From Neelides folsomi (Eukaryota; Arthropoda; Collembola; Neelipleona; Neelidae): a stretch of 64,000 nucleotides of DNA. The position numbers were made by a program, and so were the translations under genes. A model generated the notes under the pieces. The model was not told the origin of the DNA. It searched no databases and saw only the letters and a list, made by a program, of their open reading frames with translations. Where the stretch lies: positions 1-64,000 of the forward strand of contig JAQGBZ010000161.1 in NCBI GenBank assembly GCA_034687125.1. The letters run 5' to 3'. The stretch's first letter is position 1. Each line of letters starts with the position of its first letter. Positions 28,945-41,926 of the stretch are shown piece by piece.

Positions 28945-31900
28945 AAATTTATCTTTATTCTCCTTCCCAGACGTGTAATCCATTCGAATATATACAAGGG
29001 CTCATCCCTAGATTGGATCACATTCTTCGAATATCAAAAATCGAAGGTTCGTCTTACAACGAAAAAACTCGTAAGAGGAAAACGTATGCTCCTTATATTT
29101 GTCGTATAATAAATATATGTCCCTCTCGTCAATTCGTCCCTTTAACCATCCGATGTTGTGTTTCACTCAACCCAAAAATTCCGCAAATTATACTCAACCA
29201 AAATTCTTGATCAAGTATGTGTATTTACATAACTTTTCAAATTCATATGCCTATAGTGCCATAAATTCCTCTCCTCACCATTTCAAAGGCTTTTGAACAA
29301 ATAGAAAAGTTTTAAGAGCCCCAAGTTTCGTCGCCGTCTCACCCGATATGAAGAAAGATGCTTTAGAAAGTTCCTCGAATGGAATTCCGCTTTCTCCTAA
29401 ACTTAGTAAGATTCCTTTTATATTATAACATACCTTTATTTCTCCAACACCATGTAATTTCCCTCATATAACTCGACTTTATAGTACGTAAGTATTTGGT
29501 ACAATTTGGGGAAAAGTCGAAGGTTTAATACTTAAGACCTTCTTATTGGAAAGCTCAATTTGATCAGAGTGGCATGTATTTATAGAGAAATCTATATATG
29601 AGAATACATTATTACGTGGATGTGTATTTGAATTTTGAGCATGAAATGAATACGAAGGAAGTTTTTGAAAAGAATTTAATATTTAAATCTGAAAATAAAT
29701 TGAATTTTTCTATATCGCCTTCTCAATATAAAAGAGTAAGCAAGCATTGTGAATTGTGATTTTTGTGATACAATACACTTTGTAATTCTGACGTTGAATC
29801 AAGAATCTGTATTTGAAGGCAAGGGAAGGTAAATATTTCCTATTTGATAAAGATTGATGAGCAGGTTCTAGCGTTGGTAAAGAAAAGATTTTTACGTGTA
29901 AGCCAGCTCACGATATGATATTTTAGTCAAAATTGAGATAAATGAAGAGAGAAAGATAATTTTAATAGATCGAGTCCCACTCCCTCGCAGACATAAAAGT
30001 TCACCGGGGACCGAGAGAATGATGAGGAGGAAATATAACCATTGTAATGAAAGTCCTCCCTTAAATAAATCAAGGAGGAAATTAGAAGAATTCCTTCTCT
30101 TAAGGATATCTCCTTTATTGTAAATTATTGCCTCATCTATCCACACGACCCGGGCTGGCCAAGGAAGTTAGAACGCTAATTACACGCCTTTATTATATAT
30201 GAATTCCGTAATGAAATTTGAGAGCCGGAAAAATGCGGCCGCTGTTTATAAAACTCCCATTTTGATGCAGAGAAACGCAGATGTAAAGATCGAGAATGTT
30301 CACTGCGAAAGAATCGATGTTTTCGAATTTAGAAGGAAGAGAAATGCTTGCGAATAAAATGTGGTTCAATTTGAGGTTAAGTTGGAGTAAGTGAGAAAGT
30401 GTTTCGGTGTAAGTGAAAAGAGTTTCTGGTGGAAATTGATTCGTCCTTGGGAAAACGTTATTCATAAGAAATGTTGTGCAGCTCTCTGGCATTTGTAAAG
30501 AAGGGGATTGAGTGGCGGGTGGAGACAAGTTGGAAATTCCAGCTTCCTCATGCATCATGAATGAGAGGCCACCACCACCATCCATAGCTCACACAAAATG
30601 TAATGAGTGACTGATAAAAAATAGGACCAAGAAATCCCTATCATAATCCATGTAATATAAATGTGAACTCTGGGTCTCTTCCTACCTCTTAGACAAGTAA
30701 GACAAGCCTCTTCAAAAGATAAGAGTCTCTCAAAGTTCAAAAGCACCAACACAGATATATACATTATAACTTGTCAAAACAATAAATGAATCCAAGAAGA
30801 GACTTTTCGAAATATGTTCAAAAATAACTATAATATTATTAAAATTTCATAAATTCAATATAATTTACACATAAGGGATTTGTTTTGCTCATGTATTCAA
30901 ATATCAGTACAAAATTTAACATTTAGGATGAATTCGATTATGTCAAACGAAAATATTCTTCATAATAATATTTATAAGTTATATCTTATATCCTTAAAGC
31001 TATACATCATCAAGTTTGAAAGAATCAGGCCGCAAGTTAGGAAAAAAATTTTTGCATGTCGATATTCCTCCATGCAAATGAGATGATTTTGAAGTTTAGG
31101 AGGATGAAAAAGTTGAAAGTTCTTAACATTTTAATAATTCAAGAGATGAAGTGGAGATGATGGGAATAGAAGGATTTAGTTTATTGGGTTCCCCCTTTAC
31201 TTTTTCGGAATTCTTAAAGTCTCAATGTCTGAGTCTCTATAAGAAGGGCGAATTAAGAGAATAATCCCCATACTCACAGAAACTTCCTGATTAGATTCGC
31301 TCAACTCAAATCCGAATGTAAATTTGAGGCGAAAACTCAATTACGCAGAAGGAAAGTAGAACTCTGGAAAAGAGTAAAACTATCTTGGACATCAAACTTT
31401 TCTATTCTCAACTTAATGTATGAGTTGGATGTAAAATATATTATACACTGGCCTCGACTCTCCTTTCTCATACTCCCTCAGCGCACATCCAAAAGTAGAA
31501 AATAGGAACCATGATGGGATAACATTATTTTCCTACTTCTGCCTCTGCTTTTCACTACAAATTTATTGACCTTATCATTTTAGAGCATTTCCCCTTACAC
31601 AAATGACATTTTAATTAATTCACGTAGCAAAATGACATGTTTTAGACACAAATTGAACCATTAAAAATAAAAGGTAATTAAATGTATTTACTGACCCTAG
31701 TATCGTTGATTTAAGGCTCATTTAAAGCCTTTATAAATAGCTCGCATTAGTTAACAATACTTGCTTTATTATTTATTATCTATAAAATACTTAATATGCA
31801 TTCAATTCAATTACAATACGATACCTTATACAATAATGTTAATGTAACACTTTATAAACCCTTTGTATTGGAAATAATATCAATAAGCAACTATTCATAA

Positions 31901-34900
31901 GTTTCTAACAAAATCTCTTCAATTCACGTTCTTTTTTATAATTGAACACTTTATTTAAGTCTCGTGAGTCAAATAACCAAGTTCCATCATTCAATAGAAA
32001 ATATGAGAAAGAGAGTTGAATTGAAGGAGCCTTGTGTAGTGGAACAAAATGGAGAATGGATATTAAAAGTGAAAAGGAGCGAATATTGTGTATTGTATTC
32101 CGTGTCTCCGAATCGGGGTGAGCCGGTTCGTTTGGGAGGGGACGACGGTGTGAGCGAGAGAGAAGGTTATGAGAGGGAGACGTGAATGTGGCTCAGTCTG
32201 AACCGAGCCCCCGGCGGTCTCACAACATCATCTTCCTCCTCCGCCTTTACTTTAACACAAGAGTCAACCTCGCCAAGAAATCAGTTTTAGAGTAGACCCT
32301 CCCCAAAGGAGATTCTCACGAGTTCCGCAATAAACCCTACATAATTATCATCTAAATATTCAGTCACGAATTATTATTTATATTTGAAAAGAATCGCGTA
32401 AATTGATGAGATATATTTATTAAAAAGAGTTTTTATTTGGATAGAATTCCTTCAAACCTTATATTTCCTATATAAATATTTAAACCGAACATTCAGTTTT
32501 CTATTCAAGCGATCAAAAACAAAGTCGGTGAGAATTTCGTACCTAAGAAATATCGGAATTCGTCTCAAGCGAATTCATCAATACATCGATTCTCTCCCAC
32601 ACGAGGACTTTGGGAAACTTTTAGAATCAAAGGAACGCGAGTGGCGGCTCTAGAACTGGAACACTCCAAATCTCGTAAGTGGCCCAAATTCACTGCTCAG
32701 ACATTTTATATTCTAACGATAAGTAAAAATGGGTATTTTGGTGTCAGCTCTCTTGATGAGGGTAAAAATGCTAATTTATTACTAACTGAGGAGAAATGGG
32801 AAGGATATTGATGAACAACTTCTGGTTTGATTATGCATTTTAATAATTTACTATTGCTATCTTCCAATCCGTGTTTAAATATGTAGCAACTATTCCGTTT
32901 CTTATATACCAAACAAACTCTAAGTTAGTGAACTCCTTTTATCTCATTTTATCTATCAAACATTTGCTGAAACAGCAGTTTTATGTATATTATTTTATCC
33001 TTTACACTTGCACCCAAGAACTTTGTAAAAATCATTCTAAGATACATATTTTTATATCAATTATGTAATGTATTTGTGACCCAATAAATATTTATGTTTT
33101 ATTGAATATGACGTGGAAAATATTTATTTTTTATGATCAAAGCGAAATATTGAATTTACAAGTTTGTTAGGGCAAATTGGAAAAAAATCTTGACTTTAAT
33201 AGCTGTCTTTTAAAACCTTCAATCCTTTTCCCTTATGAAAATAAAGAAAGGATGTTTCTTAGATGAAAGAGCAAAGAGGTTGGTTCTTAAAGCCTTTTCC
33301 TCCCTCACCTGCTTCTTTCACAGGGATGAGAATGATGAAAGCAAAAGATGGAAAATAAGGCTTAGCTAGCTCAGAAGGATGAAAGACAAAAAGTGACTCT
33401 TGGGGGAGAAATTTTCTCTTTGAGCTCAATGGAATAATACCCTTTTGAATGTCTTTGAATGTAACAATGCGAGATATTATGATGCTTATATCAATTCCAT
33501 TTTGTCAAATTCCTTTTCTTTGACATGAATGAGAAATGAGTATCAATATTCTACATTCTAGCACCATCATTTATATTTACAACCTTTGTAATTTGTAGTA
33601 AACAATTTCATTGATATGCGTTGTGTTTAATAAAAATGAGTGACAATGAATTAAATTTGATGAAATGCGAGAGAATAAATATGGAAGTTCCGTTTACGTC
33701 CATGTACATGTAGGATGATGAATGGCATCCGATCGGGGCCGACAACCTCATGAAATAGTCAGGGAGAGTTTAAAAAGTAAGGATCCAATCCAGTTTGGCA
33801 TTTCCGTGAGATTAAATGTAATTGGGCTTGAATAATCGAAAGGGAGTTTTAGGATTCGGAGAGTTTAGCCTTAAAATGAAGGTCCCCATCAAACACCTTC
33901 GAGAAGGGTATAGTATTTATAGGGACGGCTCATTAACTTTTCATTTGAGTCGAGAGGTTTGAAGGAATTCCTCTTTTTATGTCCCGCCTCACAATAGGAG
34001 AATATCAAATGATTGAGGATTCGGAGCCTCATAAAATATTATATGAGTAATTTGCTAATTATGAAGGCGAGACATGCGATAAGATATGGGATTGTGTCGC
34101 AGGCTCATTTGAGAACCTCCATGGCCCTCCCTTGACAAACCATCAAATATTCAGAGGCTAAATTCACTTCGAGGTCCCTCATGGAATATTATTAAACTAC
34201 CACTCCTTTCCCACTCAATTTAAGAATTTCCTTCACCGCGATGAGCTTCAAAACTTTCCCTCCTCTATTTAATAAACACATTAAAACTTGATATTTAACC
34301 TTTATGATACACTTCGGACTCTCCTACTTACTTTGAGTTAATTCCAAATATTTTCCAAACTTTTATGATAACTCTTATTCTATTAATGTTCGGATAATTT
34401 AATAAAGTACACCTTCAAACTTTACGCGTATCATAATTGGACAATTTTTATGTTAGGCTAGAATTATGGCCTGAATTTATTAAAAATAGAACAATAAATG
34501 TATTAGAGGCCTACTTTATAAATCTCAAGTTATTCAAGAAAATTAAATTGACTCTAAATGAATTTTCTCTTTGAATTATTCAAGTAATATGAAGAATTTA
34601 AAGTAATGGGCGTGATTCCTTTGTTCAAACATGTGGAATTGTGGAAGCTTTATCCTATTCATTTATTAAGTTGAAGAGGCTTAGGACATTAAATAATGGG
34701 AACCGTGTTAAGTAACTGGGTCAAATTAGACATTTCTCTCCCGTCACTTATTGTCTTGCCAAATAAGAGAGAATACCTGAATGCGAGATCAAAAACCATT
34801 GTGTAGTCTCTTTCTCATTCCACATCCATCGTCCGAGGTATCGGTATACCCTAGAGTTGATACGAGTCAAGCATTAAAATATACTTTTGGTGGATCTTTC

Positions 34901-37900
34901 GATGCTCTCTCGGGAAACTTTTTTTTTCCAATGATGATATAGCATCTTTTAGTACATTCTCTCATCCCCGAGAAAGGAATGTGTGCATGGTTATAGATAT
35001 TTGAAGAATGTGTTCTATACACGACTGCGGCTCTTGATTTCTAATAATGTCTTTAATAAAGGATGTCTTGTTCCCTTTCCCCTCCCTTATCGATTCCTCC
35101 GCTCGGGTCCACATGAACTGACATAGCCATACCATTTTCCATTATGAAGAGAAAATTCCTTTCTTTTTCTCTAATCTTAAAGAAAAATACCACACAGTGA
35201 CGACATGCATTGGACTTATCCATTTAGCACTTTAAAATTATCCTACTTTCACATAATAAAAATTTTATTATTTTTTATCTCATTTTTTGATCTAATAAGA
35301 TAAATGTATGTTCACAAAAATTCCCCTACACAGATAGTTAGGTTTGATCTCCATAAAAAGTAGCAATTGAATAATAAGTATTATATTTTATAACATTTCT
35401 GAATCTTTGTATTATTAAGTAGATGTTAATCAACGTATGTGATTAAGCAATGAATTAGTTATCATCTCGAGCAGAAAGAATTCCCGTCTAGCCAATGTCT
35501 GCATCCGCTTAAGTCAATTGAGGGGGTACTAACATTATTATGGAGAGTGAAATTAGAAAGGAACGTGTGGCAAGTGGATTTGCATAATGTGGTTCATTTT
35601 GACAATAACTCGTGTTCATTTACCCCTTACTCCAATTCATTCCATGTAATCCTCGAGTGATGAGAGTACGGTGCTTGAATTTGTAACAAAGGAATAACCT
35701 CAAGTGAACCGAAGATTCTCTCACTTCCTTTCATATTAATTATTAATCCGCTTTTGAATATTCAAATAATCGCACTTGCAAGCATATTCAAGATCCAACC
35801 CAGTGTTTGGAGGTATGAAGATAATTAATTTTCAAGCTAATATTGGATTACTTTTGAAGATTACTTTCATACTCTATAAGTTTAAATAAAGACTTCTAAG
35901 AAATAACATAAAACATAAACATGAGGAGGCCAATATGAACATTAAACGGTGATGCATGATGGAACTCAATAAATAATTTGCTATTAGGTGCCAATTTCAA
36001 ATATTAATTTTGATTTGACTTCTTATGATAGATTACTCTACACTCTATACACGTGTAAGGAGCACGTGCGTATATAATGAAATGATGAATTTGGAAGTGT
36101 TGTAAATGAAAGTTCCTTTATATGTTTGATTGCCAAGTGGGAGAAAATGAGATCTATCACCTGAGAAATCTGCTATTGAGGGTTTTAGGAATAAAAGGAA
36201 GGATAGCGCATGGCTCTGCGGTTGGATGCATTATTGTATGTAGTGAGGGATTGAGGCTGAAAATAATAATAATTTGAGCTTCGACCCTTTCTAGTATACT
36301 CAAATCCTCCCAGGGTAAGGTGTAGTATGGAAGGGTGAAGAGACAATTAGCGACTCCCTGGGAAGCTAAACATTAAGTCAAGTAATGTTCGACTACTAAT
36401 GGACTTCACTTGGAACTGGAACTCGAACCACATTAAACCAGACATTATTATTATAACTATTTACCACGAGCATTATCTCACCCTCTACTTCCCTACGAAC
36501 AAACGGAGCTCCCATCCCCACATGAACCTTCATTATTTTCTAAAATTACGATTCAAATTCAATATTTATCATATGTCTCTGTGTATTACCATTTCAATAT
36601 GAGTCTCCCCGTGTGGTGCACATGACACTTCTAAATTTCTCATTATTCAAATGAGAAATGAATGCTTATTGTATCCCTTCACCTCCTGGAGATTCATTGG
36701 TTCATTTCTGATTACTTTCCAAATGGGAAGCTCGTAAAAAATATTTGCCTCGTGCATTGTTCAATAATAATAAATATAATTGATAGAATTTGAAAAATAC
36801 TTATTTGAATATTTTATAAGTTGCTTTACAAATTGAAGTTTTTTTACCAGGATATTTAAGTAATGCTATTATTATAAAGCCATTTACGAAGCCTATATTT
36901 GCTCACTTGTCGCGGAGAAAAAGGTACCTGGCAATATTATTGCTCCAAACACAAATCCTCAGGACTGAAAGAATCTCTGGGCAAACATAGCACAGAACCT
37001 TAACAAATAAGTCAACATTTACTTCCAATGTGTTTCGTAAAGTAATTCAAAAGGTCTAACGATAAGTTATGCATTGAATAGTATACGGCCCTGAGAATAT
37101 CTAGAAATAGTTAGTAGAACGACGGTGAGACATAGTTACGTTTTTTCGAAGAGGAACTAACCCATAATTGAAGCGTTAGCATCACAATAAAAATTCAAAT
37201 GCTCCTTTCGAATTGTAAAGTAGCCAAACATTGAATCTCCTCTTTTGAATTATGAATTTCAATGAGGAATTCTAATTCTCTCGGCAAACAGCCACACCAA
37301 CACCGCCATCATCATTATTCAGAAAGTAGTAAGGAGTTGAGCTCATTACTCCTTAACTATCACTTGACCTCATACAAATGTTTCCAGGAACGACTCATTC
37401 CAGTCTTAATATTATTCAATCTCAATACTAGCCCTGTTTGTAACTCTACCTCACATATTTAAATCCTTCAAATCCCATTAAGTCAAATATGAGCCATTTA
37501 CGCATCGAACGATAAATACTTGAACATACTCGTAAATGATACAAGGATGAAAGTTGTATGAATAAGAGATAAGAAGGGATATGTACATATATCCTATAAA
37601 AAGACAGATCCATTTAACTACTCAATTAACTCATCTTATTTTTCAATATACAATAATAATGAATTGAGCAACGCATAATCTGAATTTCATCACTTTACTC
37701 GTGATCAAAAGTGCCCATTATCTCTCCAATACATAAATCCTTTAGTAAATTAACTTTTATATCTCGAGTATCAACTTCTCATTTGAATACACAAGTAATA
37801 GCCCATTAGGACCGATTTTGCAAAAAGCGACCAAAAATTGGTATGGGGAAATTAAAACTCTAAACACGTACCAAAGTCTTTTTCAATATCGAGACAAATA

Positions 37901-39342
37901 TTTTATACTACTTATACCTAACTAACATCTTTTCGTGATTATATCTCGCACTATGAATATACTACGCAGATCGGAGAGATGCAAATCGAAAATACACGTA
38001 TAATTAAGACATTGTTTTCCATTCATAAGGATCTGAGTGAGGGAAATAGGATGGAGGTGGAGATAAGAAGAAGATGGAAAGAGAGCCGTAATGAGAATCG
38101 CTTGTTTTTTCTAATGAGGGAATGTAAATGTGGCATTTAGAACGGGTTCCCGAATTCTCCTGAAGAGATGGAAGGAGCCCCGTTAGGTTCGGAAGAAGTT
38201 CTTTCGGATTTATGTGGTGGGATCTGAGTCTTCGGTATAATTGTAGTTTCAAAAGGGAGAGGACAATGTGCCTCTATGTGTAAAACCAAGGAGCCTTCCA
38301 TAAAAAATTATTTGGCCAAGTTCATGCTATTTTAAAACATCGTTTTTAATCCAAACCCCACTCTGTCTTTTTCTCATTCCTTCCATCCACTTTAACCCCT
38401 TTCCTCTTCCCTTCGCTTTCTCAATTCCGGATGATTTAAGATTGAATTTAAACCTTTTAAACCCATTACTTCCAAGAAATATAAAAAGCCATCTACATTT
38501 TCAATGCTGCTATTTATGTCCCCGTTTCCGCTACTGTGGCATAAATACCATACAAATTTCATATTCTCCAGCCTAATAAAAGAATAATCTTGGAGAAATG
38601 GAAAAGTCAAAGAAAAGGTCGGGATTTCCGATATTTTTATTACGTAATGAACGGCACATGACACTCGTAAATAGATTACTGGATCAAAAATAGAATCCAA
38701 TATGTTGTTAAGACTTGGGGGCAAGCTCAAAATAACTAATATTTAGATTCAAAGATAAGTTTCCGCAATTTAAAATACGAGGAATCTTTGCATGTTGATT
38801 TAAATTATTCAAACTGGTAATTTTTGAAAGCATTTTAATTGGAGTAATCTGATATTAAAATTTGAGAATTTCGTCTGTTTGATTAAGAAATGGAAGCTAG
38901 AGTAAATTGGAATTCTAATTTTTTGTTTATTTGTGTCTGCTATTTTAAGGATCGTTTGGGAAGGCGGAGTAAGGTAAATAATCGTCTGCGGAAGGAAGCC
39001 GTTTTCTCTCCTTTGGGTCGCTTCTATTGAGAGTGGAAAAATTAACACGGGACGTAATCGGATTACAGGAAGAAGTAATTGAATTGAGGCGGAGTGAGGG
39101 AAGATGAGTGAGTGTTTGGAAGAGGAACTCTGATCACCTTCAGGTGCATGGAACCTATCTAAACTCAACTTCCCGCATTCTTCATTCAGGGAGCCTGGAG
39201 TGAAGCAAATTGCGACTTCGCTCCCTCATCTAATTATTGGACCTGGAGGGGAAAGAAATTTAACCCTTAAACTCTGAATCTCAACTCAAAGCCCGGGACT
39301 CGCGGGGGCCTCGAAGGAGGAAAGAACATAGCGGGAGACTTC
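28945..39342. other. Gene desert continued
   Basis: About 10.4 kb without a supported gene. A GC- and CpG-rich island at 32100-32290 includes an ATG-started open stretch (32003-32117) that ends at a good donor (CGGG then GTGAGC). A minus-strand ORF at 30193-30585 (130 codons) shows no recognisable domain. GC rises again at 39140-39385, just before the candidate first exon of the downstream gene. The rest is AT-rich and unremarkable. Confidence 0.4.
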
Positions 39343-39385
39343 ATGGGCCGAAAAAGGAAGACGCGATGGAGAAGACTTTCCATTG
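39343..39385 (+). CDS. Candidate first coding exon of the unrecognised Gly/Asn/Tyr-rich gene
   Basis: An ATG at 39343 opens a short basic peptide, MGRKRKTRWRRLSI plus one base, ending at a strong donor (ATTG then GTAAGG). It leaves phase 1, exactly what the exon at 53334 needs, and the junction reads LSIG-EISPNEEEE. It is the first in-frame ATG after an upstream TAA. It sits at the end of a GC-rich stretch (from about 39290) that would be the 5' UTR. Weak points: bases just before the ATG are not a good Kozak match, a phase match has a one-in-three chance, and the intron would be 14 kb. A rival phase-1 start exists at 32003-32117. Confidence 0.35.
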
Positions 39386-39592
39386 GTAAGGATGAAACTC
39401 TTGTAATTTACTCCTACTTTACGTCACCCCAATTCACTCTACATAACTTCAAGGAAATTACACCCAAATCCAATTTTTACTTTTCCTTGGTTCATTCAAA
39501 TTAAGCCAACCAAATAATATCCAAGTAGGGCATAGAGTTAAAACAGAGACTGTGTATAAGGCATTCTCTTATTCTCCTTAACCTGTTAATTT

Positions 39593-39797
39593 CGGGACTC
39601 GAGACATACTCGAGTCTATAGAAACCTCCTTTAAATCCTAAACTCAAGTATGTCTCGAGTCATAAAAAATCACCTTTAAAACCTAAACTCTAGTATGTCT
39701 CGAGTTTTAAAAAACATCCGTTGCTACCTGAACCAAAGTATGTCTCGAGTAATTGAAAATCTCCTTTAATCCCTGGAAACTCAACAATGTCTCGAGT
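39593..39797. repeat. 45-bp-period minisatellite with CTCGAG core
   Basis: The word TGTCTCGAGT recurs with ends at 39660, 39705, 39750 and 39797, and a partly inverted first copy (GACATACTCGAGT) ends at 39615. Spacing is 45, 45, 45 and 47 bases. Between cores the units share ATC(A)CCTTTAAA-CCTAAACTC-like sequence, so whole units are related, not just the core. There are about four to five diverged units. The core contains an XhoI-type CTCGAG palindrome. Confidence 0.85.
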
Positions 39798-39843
39798 CAC
39801 TTCAATTTCCTCAAACCCGTGAATTTTACATACGTACTACATA

Positions 39844-40007
39844 TGGCCAAGTAACATGACACAAATTTTACATGCATCCTTATGCAAATTTTGAGGATTG
39901 TTACTTGAAGGTCACTTTTGACCCGGGTGACCTTGTGACCTTCAAACAACATTACTGCAAATTTTGCATAAGAATACATCTTAATTTTGTGTCATGTTAC
40001 TTGGCCA
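39844..40007. mobile_element. MITE-like palindromic element, Tc1/mariner type
   Basis: A 164-bp sequence that is nearly a complete inverted repeat. It begins TGGCCAAGTAACATGACACA and ends with its reverse complement. Similarity of the arms continues inward through TTATGCAAA-TTTG to a centre near 39925 (GACCCGGGTGACC). It is flanked by TA on both sides (39842-39843 and 40008-40009), the target duplication made by Tc1/mariner transposases. It has no coding capacity, so it is a non-autonomous element. The central region carries several AGGTCA-like half sites because of the palindrome. Only one copy is evident in the window. Confidence 0.75.
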
Positions 40008-41905
40008 TAGGTAATACATTCTACAAAACCCGATATGATTAATACCAAGTTGTCATACGGTCATAGCCATCACTTGGAGGAAAATCCACAATACCCGCTA
40101 TCCTCTGCTCGGTCCAACTCTTGAAAACAACCCGACTTGGACTTTATAGTTGAAATAACCGAATCGGTGAAAAGGGAAAAAATGGATGATTTGGAAAATA
40201 CAAAATCGGTTTTTAGTCCGAGGTGGAGGTTTCATAAAATTCGTGTGACGGCAAAGAGTTTAAATAACTCTTTATTTACCCATTGTTGAATATTTAAAAA
40301 AAAATAATAAATCCGATAAAATCCAATTTTGTTCAGGAGTTAATTGTAATTATTTGAGAAATGGTTCCGTAAATAAAAGAAATTTGCAATATACTCGTTC
40401 AGTTAGCAAAGGATGTGAAATAAAGATGTTTCTACGGTTGTAAAGGTGATGTTTAATTTATATAACCAGATCTTTAAAGGTTAATCTCCTAAATCTCCTC
40501 ACATCCCTATTATAGATATAATTTTATGCACACCCTTGGCATTCCGCAGTTAAAAGTAAAAGCATGAAAAAGAAATAGGTACCTTAAAAATTCTCAACAT
40601 TTAAGCCAAAAACATTATATTCTCACAATGATGGAAATGGATTTTCGCCAGTTATTTTTTTTAGAAAAAACATAATGTGGCATATTGAACATAACTTTTG
40701 TTATCTCCAGTCTAAACTGAAAACCTCATTTTAAATTTTCATTTTTATATTTTATCGATTCTGATCTTTGAAAAGATAAATCAAGCTGTGATAGAATTCT
40801 GGCATTTTGGTTTTCATTCTGCCTTAGTGAACCCCTAAGATAAAACTGGGACAAGTGGAAGAATAATTGAGGGAAAATTATGGGAAAGTAATTCAGATCC
40901 GTCGGATTCCCCCCCAGAGGATAAAAGATATGAACGGTTGATTTTTTTACGCGGAGCTCCGCTCTTTAATAGTATAATGGGAAATATAATAGGGCTCTTC
41001 TCCCTCAAAGAACTCGAGCTGAATGGGCAAGTTTGAATTGGAGTTCAACTGTTCCCAAATATCTATTATTATATAGTGATAGCATATTCTGCTCTTTAAG
41101 CCTTCCCATCCATAGTGGTCGATTCTTCGTTGGCAGGATCTGTTGGAAAAATCATCTAGGAACTTTCTCCTCATGTTGGGGGAAAAGGTTGGGAAAGTAG
41201 GGGAAGGGGCAAAGGTGAAATCGATTTCGATTATGTTATGCCTCCCAAAGCACCAAGTTTGAAAGTACATAAACCACGGCAGCGCTTACTACTCCTCCAC
41301 ACTACCTCCGGAACGTCTCTTAATACTCATCCAGAATCTATACATGTGGTATGGGAATAGTGCCAAATTCCCTTCACCTTCCTCTCCTACTACTCTGTTC
41401 ACATTGTAGACCAGAGCGCCTTCCAAATCTCCTCATCCAAACTCACAAATAGGAATTCCTCTACACGGCTTCACTCCCGAGAGCGGAGCTCAGGGCCCAT
41501 TTACTCCTATACTCCTCGCCATTTCACAAAGCTACACTATGTATGTGATATATACTTTTGAATGTAGAGCAATAAGACTGTAATATAAGTATTTGTTATG
41601 CTATCTAAGCCTTTTAGCGGTTAATAGGAAACGCCATGTGGATTTCACATCCCAAACTTCCACATCTGTCGACTACCCTCTGGTCCTCCTCTATAGATCG
41701 GGGAATATGAAAGAGAGTTTAGGGAGGAAAGTAGAAGGTGAAACTTGTGTCCGCGTGATCCACGAGGAGAGATTGAATTAGAAAGTTGTTTCATGGGACG
41801 TGCATGTTTGGGAGGAATACATCATGGAGGTTGTAGGCCATTGAGAAGATTCACATCCATCCATCCTTCAGATGAGTCTTGGCTCGCCGGCCAAACTCTT
41901 CTTTG

Positions 41906-41926
41906 ATCAATCAATCAATCAATCAA
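41906..41926. repeat. ATCA tetranucleotide microsatellite
   Basis: Five tandem ATCA units plus one base. A shorter CATC run (three units) lies about 50 bases upstream at 41855-41866. Confidence 0.9.

Noticed and set aside
30193-30585. 130-codon minus-strand ORF
   Set aside because: No domain, no splice context and composition like the background. Its length is compatible with chance given the total number of frames.
38392-39168. Two minus-strand ORFs of 112 and 119 codons
   Set aside because: They look like translated AT-rich noise, with no recognisable motif or promoter.
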